A stretch of 64,000 bases of DNA from Nonomuraea harbinensis (GCF_019396385.1 NZ_JAHKRN010000037.1:1-64000), one strand, 5' to 3'; shown: positions 32,680 through 42,100, numbered from the stretch's first letter. Notes: generated by a model not told the origin, from the sequence alone. A program made the numbers and translations.

Positions 32680-33303
32680 ATGTCCGTCGACGCCCGGCCG
32701 GCCCGGTTCGATCGTGCCGACCCGCTGATCATCCCGGGCAGCACGCATCACGTGGGGCTGGCCATACGAGGCGAGCTGAAGCTCTTCTTCGCCGACGGGG
32801 AGACCCTCGACTGCGACGACGTGCAGGGCATGAGCGCGGTCCGAAGCTCGGACACGGTCACCACGACCCCGGACGGGCGGCCGACCGTCGAGGTGACCCG
32901 GCTCATGACCCACTTCCACTCCAACGTCACCGGGCTGCTGATCCAGCAGAACCCCAGCCGGCTCAACCTGGGCCGGCTGACCGGGATCGCGCCAGGTGGG
33001 CCGGAGCGGCTGCTGCCCGCCGACGTCACCTTCGACCAGTACCTGATCCTCGCGCTGCGCGGCCGACTCCACATCAACATCGACCCGCTGGTGATGGAGG
33101 CCAAGGAGATCACCGTGTTCCCGCCGATCGGCACCACGTTCCTGTCGCAGGGGGCCACGCTCTTCTACGACGTGGCGGACCTGCCCGGCGGGATCGCCCA
33201 GCGGGAGCCGGGGAACGCGACGCCCAGCCTGGCGCTGGCCTCCCAGAGCGTCTGCGGCAGCCACCTCACCCACTACATCGACATGCCTTCCGCGGATGGA
33301 TGA
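32680..33303 (+). CDS. Beta-rich protein of unknown function, coupled to a UbiB-like gene
   Basis: 207 aa, soluble, mostly beta strands: HHVGLAIRGELKLFFADG, GLLIQQNPSRLNLGRLTGI, RGRLHINIDPLVMEAKEITV, FPPIGTTFLSQGATLFYDVA. I do not recognise a family with confidence. The NP motif followed about 60 residues later by (S/F)PP-x-G resembles the protein at 19949-20593, suggesting distant paralogy. ATG at 32680 with GAGGTGG upstream; a GTG nine bases earlier overlaps that site. Its stop overlaps the UbiB-like start (ATGA), the same arrangement as SRPBCC-UbiB at 27.2 kb, so it may be the ligand-binding partner. Confidence 0.6.
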   Translation: MSVDARPARFDRADPLIIPGSTHHVGLAIRGELKLFFADGETLDCDDVQGMSAVRSSDTVTTTPDGRPTVEVTRLMTHFHSNVTGLLIQQNPSRLNLGRLTGIAPGGPERLLPADVTFDQYLILALRGRLHINIDPLVMEAKEITVFPPIGTTFLSQGATLFYDVADLPGGIAQREPGNATPSLALASQSVCGSHLTHYIDMPSADG

Positions 33304-34559
33304 GGGCGCCGCCACGTGACCTGCTGCCGCTGGTCGTCCGGGCGGCGCGGATCGGCGGGATCGTGGGGCTGGCCCTCCTGCGGGCGGTCACCGACGTGCG
33401 CGGGCTCTTGTCCGGGGTCCCGCCGGCGGCGATCGCCGGGGATCGGCTGGCCTGGGCCTGCGAGCGTCTCGGGCCGGCGTTCGTCAAGATCGGCCAACTG
33501 CTGAGCACCAGGGTCGACGTGATCCCTCCGGCGGCGTGCCGGGCGCTGGCCCGGCTACGGGACCGCCTCACCCCGCTCCCGGTCGCGGAGGCGGCTCCGG
33601 CCCTGCCCGCCGGTCTCGCCGGGCGCCTCGCGGAGCCGCTCACACCGGTCGCGGCCGGCGCGGTGGCGTGCGTCTACCGCGCCAGGCTGGAGGACGGCCG
33701 GCGGATCGCCGTCAAGGTGCGCAGGCCGGGCGTCGACCGGGTGATCGCCCGTGATCTGGCCCTGTTCGGGCTCGGCGCCCGGCTGCTCCAGCGGCTGCCG
33801 GGGCTGCGGGGCGCGCCGTTCGCGGCCGTGGTCGACCAGCTGGGCGACGCGCTGACGGGGCAGCTCGACTTCCTCGCCGAGGCGGCGGCGTTGCGCAGGC
33901 TCCGGGCCGACCTCCGGCACCATCGGGCCGTCCGGGTGCCGGAGGTGCTCACCGAGTTCTGCCGCCGGGACGTGCTGGTGATGGAGTACATGCCGGGACT
34001 CGACCGGTCCGGCCGGGGACCGGGCAGGCGGGTGGCCGTGGTGAACGCGCTGCGGGCGATCTACCACATGCTGTTCATCGACGGGTTCGTCCACTGCGAC
34101 CTGCATCCGGGCAACCTGCACCCGATGCCGGACGGTTCGGTGGTGATCGTCGACGCGGGGTTCCACCGGCAGCTGGCCGACTCCGACCGGCTCGCGTTCG
34201 CGGCGTTCTTCTACCGCATGAGCCGGGGGGAAGGGGCGGAGTGCGCCTCGATCGTGCTGTCCACGGTGCTCGGCGGCGCCGCCGGCCACGACGCCTCGGG
34301 ATTCCGCGCCGACATGGAGGAGCTGGTGCGCAGCAGCACCGGCGCGCGGATCGCGGAGTTCGATCTGGTGGGTTTCGCCGTACGGCTCTTCGCCATCCAG
34401 CGCAGGCACGGCTATTACGCCGATCCCCACTTCGTGTTCCCGCTCCTGTCGCTGATCGTCATGGAGGGGACGTTGCGCGAAGCGTGCCCGGAGGTGGATT
34501 TCCAGATGGAGGCGCTGCCCTTCGTGCTGCGCGGGCTCATGCGGCCGGGCGGGGCGTAG
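33300..34559 (+). CDS. UbiB/AarF (ABC1)-like protein 3
   Basis: 419 aa. A short hydrophobic N-terminal stretch (RIGGIVGLALLRAV) then LGPAFVKIGQLLSTRVDVIP (KxGQ), PVAAGAVACVYRARLEDG, RIAVKVRRPGVDRVIARDL, GQLDFLAEAAALRRL, VHCDLHPGNLHPMPDG and VVIVDAGFHRQL; ends with FVFPLLSLIVMEGTLR. It shares the GQxD, HCDLHPGN and DAG(F/Y) variants with the other two copies and differs from canonical UbiB (ExD, HADPHPGN, DFG). ATG overlaps the preceding TGA by 4 bp. Probably membrane-associated, acting on a hydrophobic intermediate together with its coupled neighbour. Confidence 0.85.
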   Translation: MRAPPRDLLPLVVRAARIGGIVGLALLRAVTDVRGLLSGVPPAAIAGDRLAWACERLGPAFVKIGQLLSTRVDVIPPAACRALARLRDRLTPLPVAEAAPALPAGLAGRLAEPLTPVAAGAVACVYRARLEDGRRIAVKVRRPGVDRVIARDLALFGLGARLLQRLPGLRGAPFAAVVDQLGDALTGQLDFLAEAAALRRLRADLRHHRAVRVPEVLTEFCRRDVLVMEYMPGLDRSGRGPGRRVAVVNALRAIYHMLFIDGFVHCDLHPGNLHPMPDGSVVIVDAGFHRQLADSDRLAFAAFFYRMSRGEGAECASIVLSTVLGGAAGHDASGFRADMEELVRSSTGARIAEFDLVGFAVRLFAIQRRHGYYADPHFVFPLLSLIVMEGTLREACPEVDFQMEALPFVLRGLMRPGGA

Positions 34560-34568
34560 GGGGGTCGC

Positions 34569-34979
34569 TCACCCTTCCGCCGCGGCGACCTCCGCGAGCC
34601 GGGGCAGAACCGTGCCCTGCCAGCCCTTGCCCATCCGCTCGAACGCCGCGCGGTCGCGCTTGTCGTCGAGGTCGAAGCCCGAATGTTCGAGAAGCAGGCG
34701 GGTGCCCTTGCCCTCGACGACCAGGCGCCAGGTCAGGGTCCAGGTGGTGTTGAAGGTGTAGACGAGCCGCTCGTACGGCTCCGCCTCCAGCACCTCGCAC
34801 GGCACCGAGCCCCAGCCGGGCATCTGCAGGTGGAACCGGTGGCCGACGACCGCGCTGACGTCGCCGGGCGCCCACCAGCGGGCCAGCAGTTCGGGTTTGG
34901 TCAGCGCGTCCCACACCTTGGCAGGCGGCGCGGGGATGAACTGGTCGACCGAGATGGACGCGTGGCGGGTGTCGGGCAC
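34569..34979 (-). CDS. SRPBCC (AHSA1/CalC-like) protein
   Basis: 136 aa. VDQFIPAPPAKVWDALTKPE, VVGHRFHLQM, a strand TLTWRLVVEGKGTRLLLEHS, GFDLDD and a closing helix MGKGWQGTVLPRLAEV. Close to the protein at 1435-1923 in several blocks and similar in size and ending to calicheamicin resistance protein CalC, although the closing GW helix is general to AHSA1 proteins. The GTG at 34979 has AAGGAG four bases upstream. Lies directly before the enediyne cassette, on the opposite strand. A candidate self-resistance protein. Confidence 0.8.
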   Translation of the reverse strand: MPDTRHASISVDQFIPAPPAKVWDALTKPELLARWWAPGDVSAVVGHRFHLQMPGWGSVPCEVLEAEPYERLVYTFNTTWTLTWRLVVEGKGTRLLLEHSGFDLDDKRDRAAFERMGKGWQGTVLPRLAEVAAAEG

Positions 34980-35040
34980 GGTGCTCCTTGTGCATCGGAG
35001 AGCGACCCACCAGATCCTAGGACATCGAAGACACCCTCAC

Positions 35041-35089
35041 CATCAGTGACACAGCTTGAACAGGATGTGCCTCTGTCTCATCAGTGACA
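35041..35089. repeat. Direct repeat CATCAGTGACA, two copies
   Basis: CATCAGTGACA at 35041-35051 and again at 35079-35089, start-to-start distance 38 bp (near 3.6 helical turns). A possible binding site for a pathway activator upstream of the enediyne operon or for control of the SRPBCC gene. Confidence 0.5.
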
Positions 35090-35232
35090 ATCGCCGAGCC
35101 CTTTCGTCGTGCGGCTCTGAACCTGGAGACAGTTGAGCCACTTCGCCCTACTCGGAAACGTGGGAAATTGACTATGACTCATCGCATTACGGACAGCCGA
35201 TTATCAAAGTCAACCACGCTCCTATCCGCCGG

Positions 35233-35255
35233 ACCTGGCGCCCGACATGCCAGGT
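35233..35255. promoter_or_regulatory. Hairpin/inverted repeat ACCTGGC-N9-GCCAGGT
   Basis: Perfect 7-bp arms at 35233-35239 and 35249-35255 with a 9-nt loop. No T-run follows on either strand, so it is more likely an operator than a terminator. Confidence 0.4.
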
Positions 35256-35283
35256 CATCTACCGACATCAGCATTTATAGTTC

Positions 35284-35322
35284 AAGATTCACATGCCAAG
35301 CGTACGTGAATTCATGAATCTT
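35284..35322. promoter_or_regulatory. Nested inverted repeats upstream of the enediyne promoter
   Basis: AAGATTCA (35284-35291) pairs with TGAATCTT (35315-35322); within it ATTCAC (35287-35292) pairs with GTGAAT (35306-35311). The two pairings overlap and cannot both form fully, so either two operators or alternative structures are possible. They end 34 bp before the -35 box. Confidence 0.4.
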
Positions 35323-35355
35323 CAATTGTCTGGATTTTGGCGTATCTGCCGACCC

Positions 35356-35384
35356 TTGACCCTTCGCTTGAAAATTGCTTAGTG
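35356..35384 (+). promoter_or_regulatory. Promoter of the enediyne cassette
   Basis: TTGACC (35356-35361), 17-bp spacer, TTAGTG (35379-35384). The expected start lies near 35391, leaving a leader of roughly 34 nt with a GGGGGA ribosome site before the ATG at 35425. Good -35, imperfect -10. Confidence 0.5.
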
Positions 35385-35424
35385 TCTCCCCCGGAAGGTC
35401 ATCCAGATCAGACGGGGGACAGCC

Positions 35425-36321
35425 ATGGCGCTCACCCGGCTATTTCGCCTGCCCGAACGCAGACTGACGGGGTTCGTACCAAACTCCAGCCCGGCGAAAA
35501 GGCAACTCCTGGAGATTGTCGCCGCCTTTGGAGAAGGGTATAACCGGGCGCTCGACAAAGTTCCCGATGTCACCGATTTACCGCGTCATCTGCACGGATT
35601 CGCGATCGAAGGCGCGGCCATGAGCTGCACCCTGCTGGACACGATCACCTTCAGGGGAAACCGCCTGCGCGCTCTCATGGAGAACACCGGAGGCCGGTAC
35701 ACCCACCTGATCCATGTCGGCGCCGGTTGGGCTCTGGCACGCCTGCGCCGCACCCGGTGGCCGGGCCTGGGCGACGAGATGCTCCGCTGGCTGGCCTGGG
35801 ACGGCTGGGGGTTTCACCAGGCGTACTTCATGCCCCGCAAGGTCTTCCACAACCACTGGATCGAGGTGGGGGCGCGCGGCGCCACCCGCCCGATCAGAGA
35901 CCAGGGAACGGGCCGTGCCCTATGGTTCTACACCGGCTCCGACCCCGAGCTGATCGCCCGGCTCATCGGCACGTATCCGCCGCACCGCAGGAGCGATCTG
36001 TGGGCGGGCATCGGCCTGGCCGCCGCCTACACCGGCGTGTCCGGCGGGACGGACGACCTGCTCGCCGTCGGCGCGGGCCACCGGGAGCATCTGGCCCAGG
36101 GCGCCGCCTTCGCGGCCAAGGCGCACGTGCTCAGCGGGCACGTCCCGCCCGGGTCGGCGAAAGCCGTCGAGACGCTGACCGGGGTCACACCCGACGTGGC
36201 CGCCGGGTGGACGGATCAGGCTCTCGCCCGGATACCCCGGCCCGGCTCCCCCGCGGACTACGAACTCTGGCGCGCCGGGATCCGGAAGACCTTCCACCAC
36301 CACACCGAGGGTGTCCTGTGA
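35425..36321 (+). CDS. unbL: Enediyne cassette protein E4 (DUF1702, UnbL-like)
   Basis: 298 aa. Matches the DUF1702/UnbL family found beside enediyne PKS genes: MALTRLFRLPERRLTGF at the start, then FGEGYNRALD, GFAIEGAAMSCTLLD, HVGAGWALARL, LRWLAWDGWGFHQAYF and the late block GVSGGTDDLLAVGAGHREHLAQG. Biochemical role unproven; the family is needed for or associated with processing of the nascent polyene into the enediyne core. First gene of the operon, ATG at 35425 behind the promoter at 35356-35384; its TGA overlaps the next ATG by one base. Confidence 0.9.
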   Translation: MALTRLFRLPERRLTGFVPNSSPAKRQLLEIVAAFGEGYNRALDKVPDVTDLPRHLHGFAIEGAAMSCTLLDTITFRGNRLRALMENTGGRYTHLIHVGAGWALARLRRTRWPGLGDEMLRWLAWDGWGFHQAYFMPRKVFHNHWIEVGARGATRPIRDQGTGRALWFYTGSDPELIARLIGTYPPHRRSDLWAGIGLAAAYTGVSGGTDDLLAVGAGHREHLAQGAAFAAKAHVLSGHVPPGSAKAVETLTGVTPDVAAGWTDQALARIPRPGSPADYELWRAGIRKTFHHHTEGVL

Positions 36322-38225
36322 TGATCAATTGGTCGGCCCACGCGGTCAAGATCGGCGCCTTCCTCACGATGCTCGCCACAGGCTGGGCTGCCGCGCTGCC
36401 CGGAGACCTCCCCGCCGAGGTGGAGCGGGCCGCCGCCGCGTTCTCCTTCGCCCGGCAGCCGCTCAACGCCGCCGACGGCGGTCGCGGCGTGCGCGAGGTC
36501 GCCCCCGCCTACCAGGACATCCGGCACTGGATCTCCTCGGTCGGGGCCGCGGTCGCGCTCTCCGACCTGGACGGCAACTCCCGCTCCGACGACGTGTGCC
36601 TGGTCGATCCGAGAACCGACACCGTCACGCTCCAGCCGGCCCCCCGGACGCAGGACCGGTATCCGCCGATCTCCCTGGTCCCTTCGGGCCTGCCCTACGA
36701 CCCGACGATGGCGCCGATGGGCTGCGTACCCGCGGACTACGACGACGACGGGGCCACCGACGTCCTGGTCTACTACTGGGGCCGCTCCCCCGTGCTGTTC
36801 CTGCGCGGCGACGGGCCGCTCACCGGCCCGGCCGCGTTCACCCCGCGGGAGCTGGTCCAGCCCTTCCAGGTGTGGAACACCAACGCCCTGTCGCTGGCGG
36901 ACGTGGACGGCGACGGCCGCACGGACCTGATCGTCGGCAACTACTTCCCCGACGGCGCGCGCGTCCTGGACCCGGCCGCCCGCTCCCGGCCCGAGCTGCG
37001 GATGCAGGCCTCCATGTCGAACGCCACCAACGGCGGCTCGAACCGTGTCCTGCTGTCGCGCGGCGGCGGGACGTACGCCGAGGCCGCGGGCGCCTTCGAC
37101 CAGGAGGTGGCGGACGGCTGGACCCTGGCGATCGGCGCCCAGGACCTCGACGGCGACGGGCTGCCGGAGCTCTACATCGCCAACGACTTCGCCCCGGACC
37201 ACCTGCTGCGCAACCGGTCCCGTCCCGGCGAGGTCTCCTTCGAGGTCACGCGAGGACCCCGTCACGTCACCACCCCGAAGTCCAAGGTGCTGGGCCAGGA
37301 CTCCTTCAAGGGCATGGGCGTCGCCTTCGCGGACCTGAACGGCGACGAGGTCTCCGACATCCTGGTCAGCAACATCACCCAGGAGTACGGCCTGCTGGAG
37401 AGCAACTTCGCGTGGGTCAGCGGCCGGGGACGCGTCTTCGACGACGCAGGCACCGCCTTCTACACCGATGAGAGCGAGGCGCTCGGGCTGTCGCGCAGCG
37501 GCTGGGGCTGGGACATCAAGGCCGGCGACTTCGACGGTGACGGCGTCAACGAGATCCTGCAGGCCACCGGATTCCTGCGCGGCACGGTCAACCGCTGGGC
37601 GGATCTGCAGGAACTCGCCATGACCAACGACGACCTCCTGGCGAACCCCGCCATGTGGCCCGATTTCCATCCGGACGCCGACATCTCCGGGGACAACGTC
37701 AACCCCTTCTTCGTCCGCCTCCCCGGCGGGCGCTACGCCGACGTCAGCCAGGCCGTCGGCGTGGCGGATCCGGGCGCGTCGCGCGGCATCGCCACGGCGG
37801 ACGTCGACCATGACGGCCGGCTGGACTTCGCCGTCGCCAACCAATGGCGGCAGAGCCACTTCTATCGCAACACCGGACCGGGACGCCCGCCCTTCCTGGG
37901 ACTTCAGCTGATGCGCCCGGCGGGCGGCTGCTCCAGCAACGCCGAAGCCCTCTCCCCCGCCATCGGCGCGACCGTCCGGCTGGCTTCGGGCGCCCAGGGC
38001 ACGCGCACCGGCCAGGTCTACCCCGCGAACGGACACGCCGGCGTCGCCGCCGCGGAGCTGATGTTCGCGCTCCGCGCGGGCACCACGTCCGTGCCGGTCG
38101 AGGTGAGCTGGCGCGACACCTGCGGCCGGGCCCGTACCGCCGCCGTCGACCTCGCGCCCGGCTGGCATCGCCTCCGCCTCGGCGACGACCGCTCGATCAC
38201 CCCTGTCACGGAGGGAACACCATGA
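36321..38225 (+). CDS. unbV: Enediyne cassette protein E3 (FG-GAP/ASPIC, UnbV-like)
   Basis: 634 aa. A hydrophobic N-terminal segment (about 8-27, VKIGAFLTMLATGWAAALP) suggests export or membrane anchoring. Seven calcium-loop-like FG-GAP motifs follow, such as DLDGNSRSDD, DYDDDGATD, DVDGDGRTD, DLDGDGLPE, DLNGDEVSD, DFDGDGVNE and DVDHDGRLD, forming a beta-propeller, then the C-terminal ASPIC/UnbV-type region (LSPAIGATVRLASG, VYPANGHAG). UnbV is part of the conserved cassette; its biochemical role is not established. Translationally coupled to both neighbours (1-bp and 4-bp overlaps). Confidence 0.9.
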   Translation: MINWSAHAVKIGAFLTMLATGWAAALPGDLPAEVERAAAAFSFARQPLNAADGGRGVREVAPAYQDIRHWISSVGAAVALSDLDGNSRSDDVCLVDPRTDTVTLQPAPRTQDRYPPISLVPSGLPYDPTMAPMGCVPADYDDDGATDVLVYYWGRSPVLFLRGDGPLTGPAAFTPRELVQPFQVWNTNALSLADVDGDGRTDLIVGNYFPDGARVLDPAARSRPELRMQASMSNATNGGSNRVLLSRGGGTYAEAAGAFDQEVADGWTLAIGAQDLDGDGLPELYIANDFAPDHLLRNRSRPGEVSFEVTRGPRHVTTPKSKVLGQDSFKGMGVAFADLNGDEVSDILVSNITQEYGLLESNFAWVSGRGRVFDDAGTAFYTDESEALGLSRSGWGWDIKAGDFDGDGVNEILQATGFLRGTVNRWADLQELAMTNDDLLANPAMWPDFHPDADISGDNVNPFFVRLPGGRYADVSQAVGVADPGASRGIATADVDHDGRLDFAVANQWRQSHFYRNTGPGRPPFLGLQLMRPAGGCSSNAEALSPAIGATVRLASGAQGTRTGQVYPANGHAGVAAAELMFALRAGTTSVPVEVSWRDTCGRARTAAVDLAPGWHRLRLGDDRSITPVTEGTP

Positions 38226-39142
38226 CCTCTGCCCAGCGCGATCCGAGAACGGCGGCGCTTCGCAGATTCGCCCTGTCCATCACCGTGTTCAACCTCCTCG
38301 GGCACCTCTGGCTCGGCTTCGAGCAGGCGTACATCACCCCGATCGTGGCCGTGGCGTTCGCCTACGCGCTCGACCTCGCGCTGGAGACCGCGGAGGCGAG
38401 CGCCGAGAAGCGGACGCCCAAGTACCGGAAAGAAGGCCTGCTGGACTTCCTCCTGCCCGCCCACATCTCCGGCCTGGCCTGCGCCATGCTGCTGTACGCC
38501 AACGACCGGCTCTGGCCGGTGCTGTTCGCCGTGGCCGTCGCCATCGGCGGCAAGTACATCGTCCGGGTGCGCGTCGCCGGGAAGAAGCGGCACATACTCA
38601 ACCCGTCGAACGCCGGCATCGCGATCACCCTGCTGGTGTTCCCCTGGGTCGGCATCGCGCCGCCGTACCACTTCACCGAGTGGGTCAGCGGTCCGATCGA
38701 CTGGATCATCCCCGCCTTCATCCTCGTCGCCGGGACCATGCTCAACGCCAAGCTCACGGGGAAGATGCCGCTCATCCTGGGCTGGGCCGGGGCGTTCCTC
38801 GCCCAGGCCGTGATCCGCACGTGGGTCGACGGCACCGCGACGACGAGCGCGCTGGTGGTCATGACGGGCGTCGCCTTCATCCTGTTCACCAACTACATGA
38901 TCACCGATCCCGGCACGACACCGGTCAAGCCGCGCAACCAGGTCGTCTTCGGAGCGTCCACGGCGGTGGTCTACGGCCTGCTCGTGCACTTCCACATCGT
39001 GTACGGCCTGTTCTTCGCGCTGGTCATCGTGTGCGTCGCCCGGGGCGTGCTGCTCGCGGCGCTGTCCGCCCGGGAGGCGCGCCTCCAGCAGAGCGCCGTG
39101 CCGGTCCCCGCCACCTCGGTGGCCGTCCCCAGTTCCAGGTGA
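38222..39142 (+). CDS. unbU: Enediyne cassette membrane protein E5 (UnbU-like, RnfD/NqrB-related)
   Basis: 306 aa, about 8-9 transmembrane helices. UnbU family blocks: LSITVFNLLGHLWLGFEQAY, AHISGLACAMLLYANDRLWP, GGKYIVRV, HILNPSNAGIAITLLVFPWV, MLNAKLTGKMPLILGW and FTNYMITDPGTTPVKPRNQ. The NPSN and DPGTTP segments are shared with RnfD/NqrB electron-transport subunits that carry covalent FMN, so a redox role at the membrane has been suggested for the family. ATG overlaps the UnbV stop (ATGA); the PKS starts 5 bp after its stop. Confidence 0.92.
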   Translation: MTSAQRDPRTAALRRFALSITVFNLLGHLWLGFEQAYITPIVAVAFAYALDLALETAEASAEKRTPKYRKEGLLDFLLPAHISGLACAMLLYANDRLWPVLFAVAVAIGGKYIVRVRVAGKKRHILNPSNAGIAITLLVFPWVGIAPPYHFTEWVSGPIDWIIPAFILVAGTMLNAKLTGKMPLILGWAGAFLAQAVIRTWVDGTATTSALVVMTGVAFILFTNYMITDPGTTPVKPRNQVVFGASTAVVYGLLVHFHIVYGLFFALVIVCVARGVLLAALSAREARLQQSAVPVPATSVAVPSSR

Positions 39143-39147
39143 CCGCC

Positions 39148-42100
39148 ATGACAGACGTCGCCATCGTCGGCATGGGCTGCCGCTATCCCGACGCGGCCGG
39201 CCCGGACCGCCTGTGGGAGCTGGTCATGGCCCGCAGGCGGGCGTTCCGGCCCATCCCCGCGACCCGGCTGAACCTCGCCGACTACGACACCGGCGACCCC
39301 GACTCGACCTATGTCCGGTACGCGGCGCTCCTGGAGGGCTGGTCGTTCGACCGGGCCCGGCACCGCGTCCCGGGAACCACCTACCGTGTCACCGATCCGG
39401 CGCACTGGCTGGCCCTGGACGTGGCCGCCGACACCCTCGCGGCGGCGGGCTTCGCCGACGCGTCCGGACTCGACCGCGACCGGGTCGGCGTGGTCCTGGG
39501 CAACACGCTGACCGGCGAGTTCACCAGGGCCACCGCCATGCGGCTGCGATGGCCGTACGTGCGCCGCGTCCTGCGAGAGGCCATGGCCGGCGAGGACCTC
39601 GGCGAGTCCGTCCGCGACCAGCTCGTCAAGCGGGCCGAGGAGTTGTTCAAGGCGCCGTTCCCCGAGCCCACGGACGAGAGCCTCGCCGGGGCGCTGTCCA
39701 ACACCATCGCCGGGCGCGTCTGCAATCACTTCGACCTGCACGGCGGGGGTTTCACCGTGGACGGCGCGTGCGCCTCGTCGCTGCTCGCGGTGATCCACGC
39801 CTGCGTGGCCCTGACCTCCGGGGATCTGGACTTCGCCCTCGCCGGAGGCGTGGACCTGAGCCTCGACCCGTTCGAGCTGGTCGGGTTCGCCAGGACCGGG
39901 GCCCTCGCCCGTACGGACATGCGGGTCTACGACGCCTCTCCCACCGGCTTCTGGCCGGGTGAGGGGTGCGGCATGGTCGCGCTGATGCGTGCCGAGGACG
40001 CGCTGGCCCTGGGGCGGCGGCCGCTCGCGCTGATCCGCGGATGGGGGGTGTCCTCCGACGGGCGCGGCGGGATCAGCAGGCCCGAGCCCGACGGGCAGCT
40101 GCTCGCCCTGCGGCGCGCCTACGAACGCGCCGGGTTCGGCGCGGACACGGTCGGCTACTTCGAGGGGCACGGCACCGGGACGGCGGTCGGCGACCACGCC
40201 GAGCTCCAGGCCATGCGGGCCGTGCGCGGGCAGGGCCGCCGCCCGGCCTTCGTCGGGTCGATCAAGGCCAACATCGGGCACACCAAGGCGGCGGCCGGCG
40301 TGGCCGGACTGATCAAGGCGACGCTGGCCGTGCACCATCAGATCGTCCCGCCGACCACCGGTTCGCACACGCCGCACGAGCTCCTCGGGGACGGGCTCAC
40401 CGTCGCGGAGGGGCCCGTCCCCTGGCCCTCGGCCCCCGTACGGGCAGCGGTCAGCGCGATGGGGTTCGGCGGGATCAACACCCATCTGGTGGTGGAGAGG
40501 GCGGGATCGGCCCGCCGAACCCGGTTGTCCGCCGTACAGGAGCGGATGGCGCGCACGCCGACGGACACGGAGGTCTTCGCCGTGACGGCGGACAGCTCCG
40601 CCGCGCTCACCGGGAAGCTCCGGCACGTCGCCCGGCTGGCGGAGACCCTGTCCTTCTCCGAACTCACCGACCTGGCCGCCCGGCTGGCCGGCGAGCCGCA
40701 GGGGAGCCACCGGGTCGCCTTCACGGCCCACCATCCGGGTCAGCTGGCCCGCCGGGCCGAGCGGGCCGCCGCACTGGCGGGCCGCGCCGCCGCCGAGTCC
40801 GGCGTTTTCAGCGGGGTGGGCCCGCCCGGGAAGGTCGGCCTGCTGTTCACCGGCCAGGGCGGACCGGCCCGCGGCGACGCCGGCGCCCTGGGCAGGCTGT
40901 ACGACGGGGCGCGGGCGTACTTCACCGGGGAAGAAGGCATCGACACGGCGATCGTGCAACCGGCCGTCTTCCGGGCCTCCATGGCCGCGCTGCGGTGGCT
41001 GGACAGCCTCGGGGTCGCCGCCGTCGCCGCGCTCGGCCACAGCGTCGGCGAGATAGCGGCGCTGACCTGGTCCGGGGCCATCGACGAGGAAGCCGCGCTG
41101 GAGCTGGTGACCGAGCGCGGCCGGATCATGGGCGAGGTGGGCGCGCCCGGCACCGGCATGGCCTCCGTGTCCGCCCCCGCGAGCCGGGCCGCCGCCCTGA
41201 TCGAAGGGCTGGATCTGGTCGTCGCGGCCGACAACGGCGCCTCCACGGTCGTCGCCGGGCCGTGGACCGAGGTCGAGACCCTGGTGCGGCGGGCCGGCGC
41301 GGACGGCGTCACGGCGACGCGACTGGAGGTGAGCCACGCCTTCCACTCCCCCGCCGTGCGGCAGGCCGTCGCGCCGTTCACCATCTGCCTGGACAAGGCC
41401 CCGTTCACCGAGCCGGTGGGACCGGTCTACTCGACGGTCACCGGCACGGAGCTGAGGGCGGGCACCGATCTGCGCCGGCACCTGGCCGCCCAGATCACCG
41501 ATCCGGTGCGGTTCCGTGAGGCGCTGGATCTGCTCGCCGCCGAGTGCGACCTGCTGGTCGAAGCCGGTCCTGGACATTCGCTGGCGACCCTGGCCACCGC
41601 CCACCTCGGCGGCTCGCCGCCGGCCGTCTCCGTCGACGCCGGCGCGGCCGGCGCGCGGGGCCCGCTGGAGACCGCCGCCGCCCTGTTCGCGGCAGGCGCG
41701 ACCGACTCGTTGCGCAGCCTGTTCGACCAGCGCTTCCACCGGCCCTTCGCGCTGGACCGGGAGCCCGTGTTCCTGACGAATCCCTGCGAGACGGCCCCGG
41801 AGCCCGTCCCGTCCGCCGCGCCGGAACGGCCGCGGCCGGAAGGCGGCGGCGTGGCCGAGATCGTGCGCGAGCTGGTCGGTGCCGCCCTGGAGCTGGAGCC
41901 TGACGCGATCGCGGACGACGACCACCTCCTGGCCGACCTGCACATGAACTCGCTGCAGGTCGTCCAGCTCGCCGCCGAGTCGGCGTCGGCGTGCGGGAAG
42001 GCGCTGCCGCCGGTCCTGCCCTCGATCGCCGAGGCCACGGTCGGTGACCTGATCGCCGCCGTCGAGGCGTTCCCCCGGGCCGAGGAGCACACGCTGGACC

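Larger units (their letters stand above)
34980..35424. other. 445-bp AT-richer intergenic control region of the enediyne operon
   Basis: No convincing gene is present. Base composition drops markedly in GC compared with both flanks. It contains an 11-bp direct repeat (35041-35051 and 35079-35089), a hairpin (35233-35255), nested inverted repeats (35284-35322) and a promoter (35356-35384) for the cassette. It also carries the start region of the SRPBCC gene reading the other way. Confidence 0.7.

Noticed and set aside
35337..35543. Small plus-strand open frame before the enediyne cassette
   Set aside because: It overlaps the promoter and the start of the DUF1702 gene in another frame, and lacks a ribosome site.
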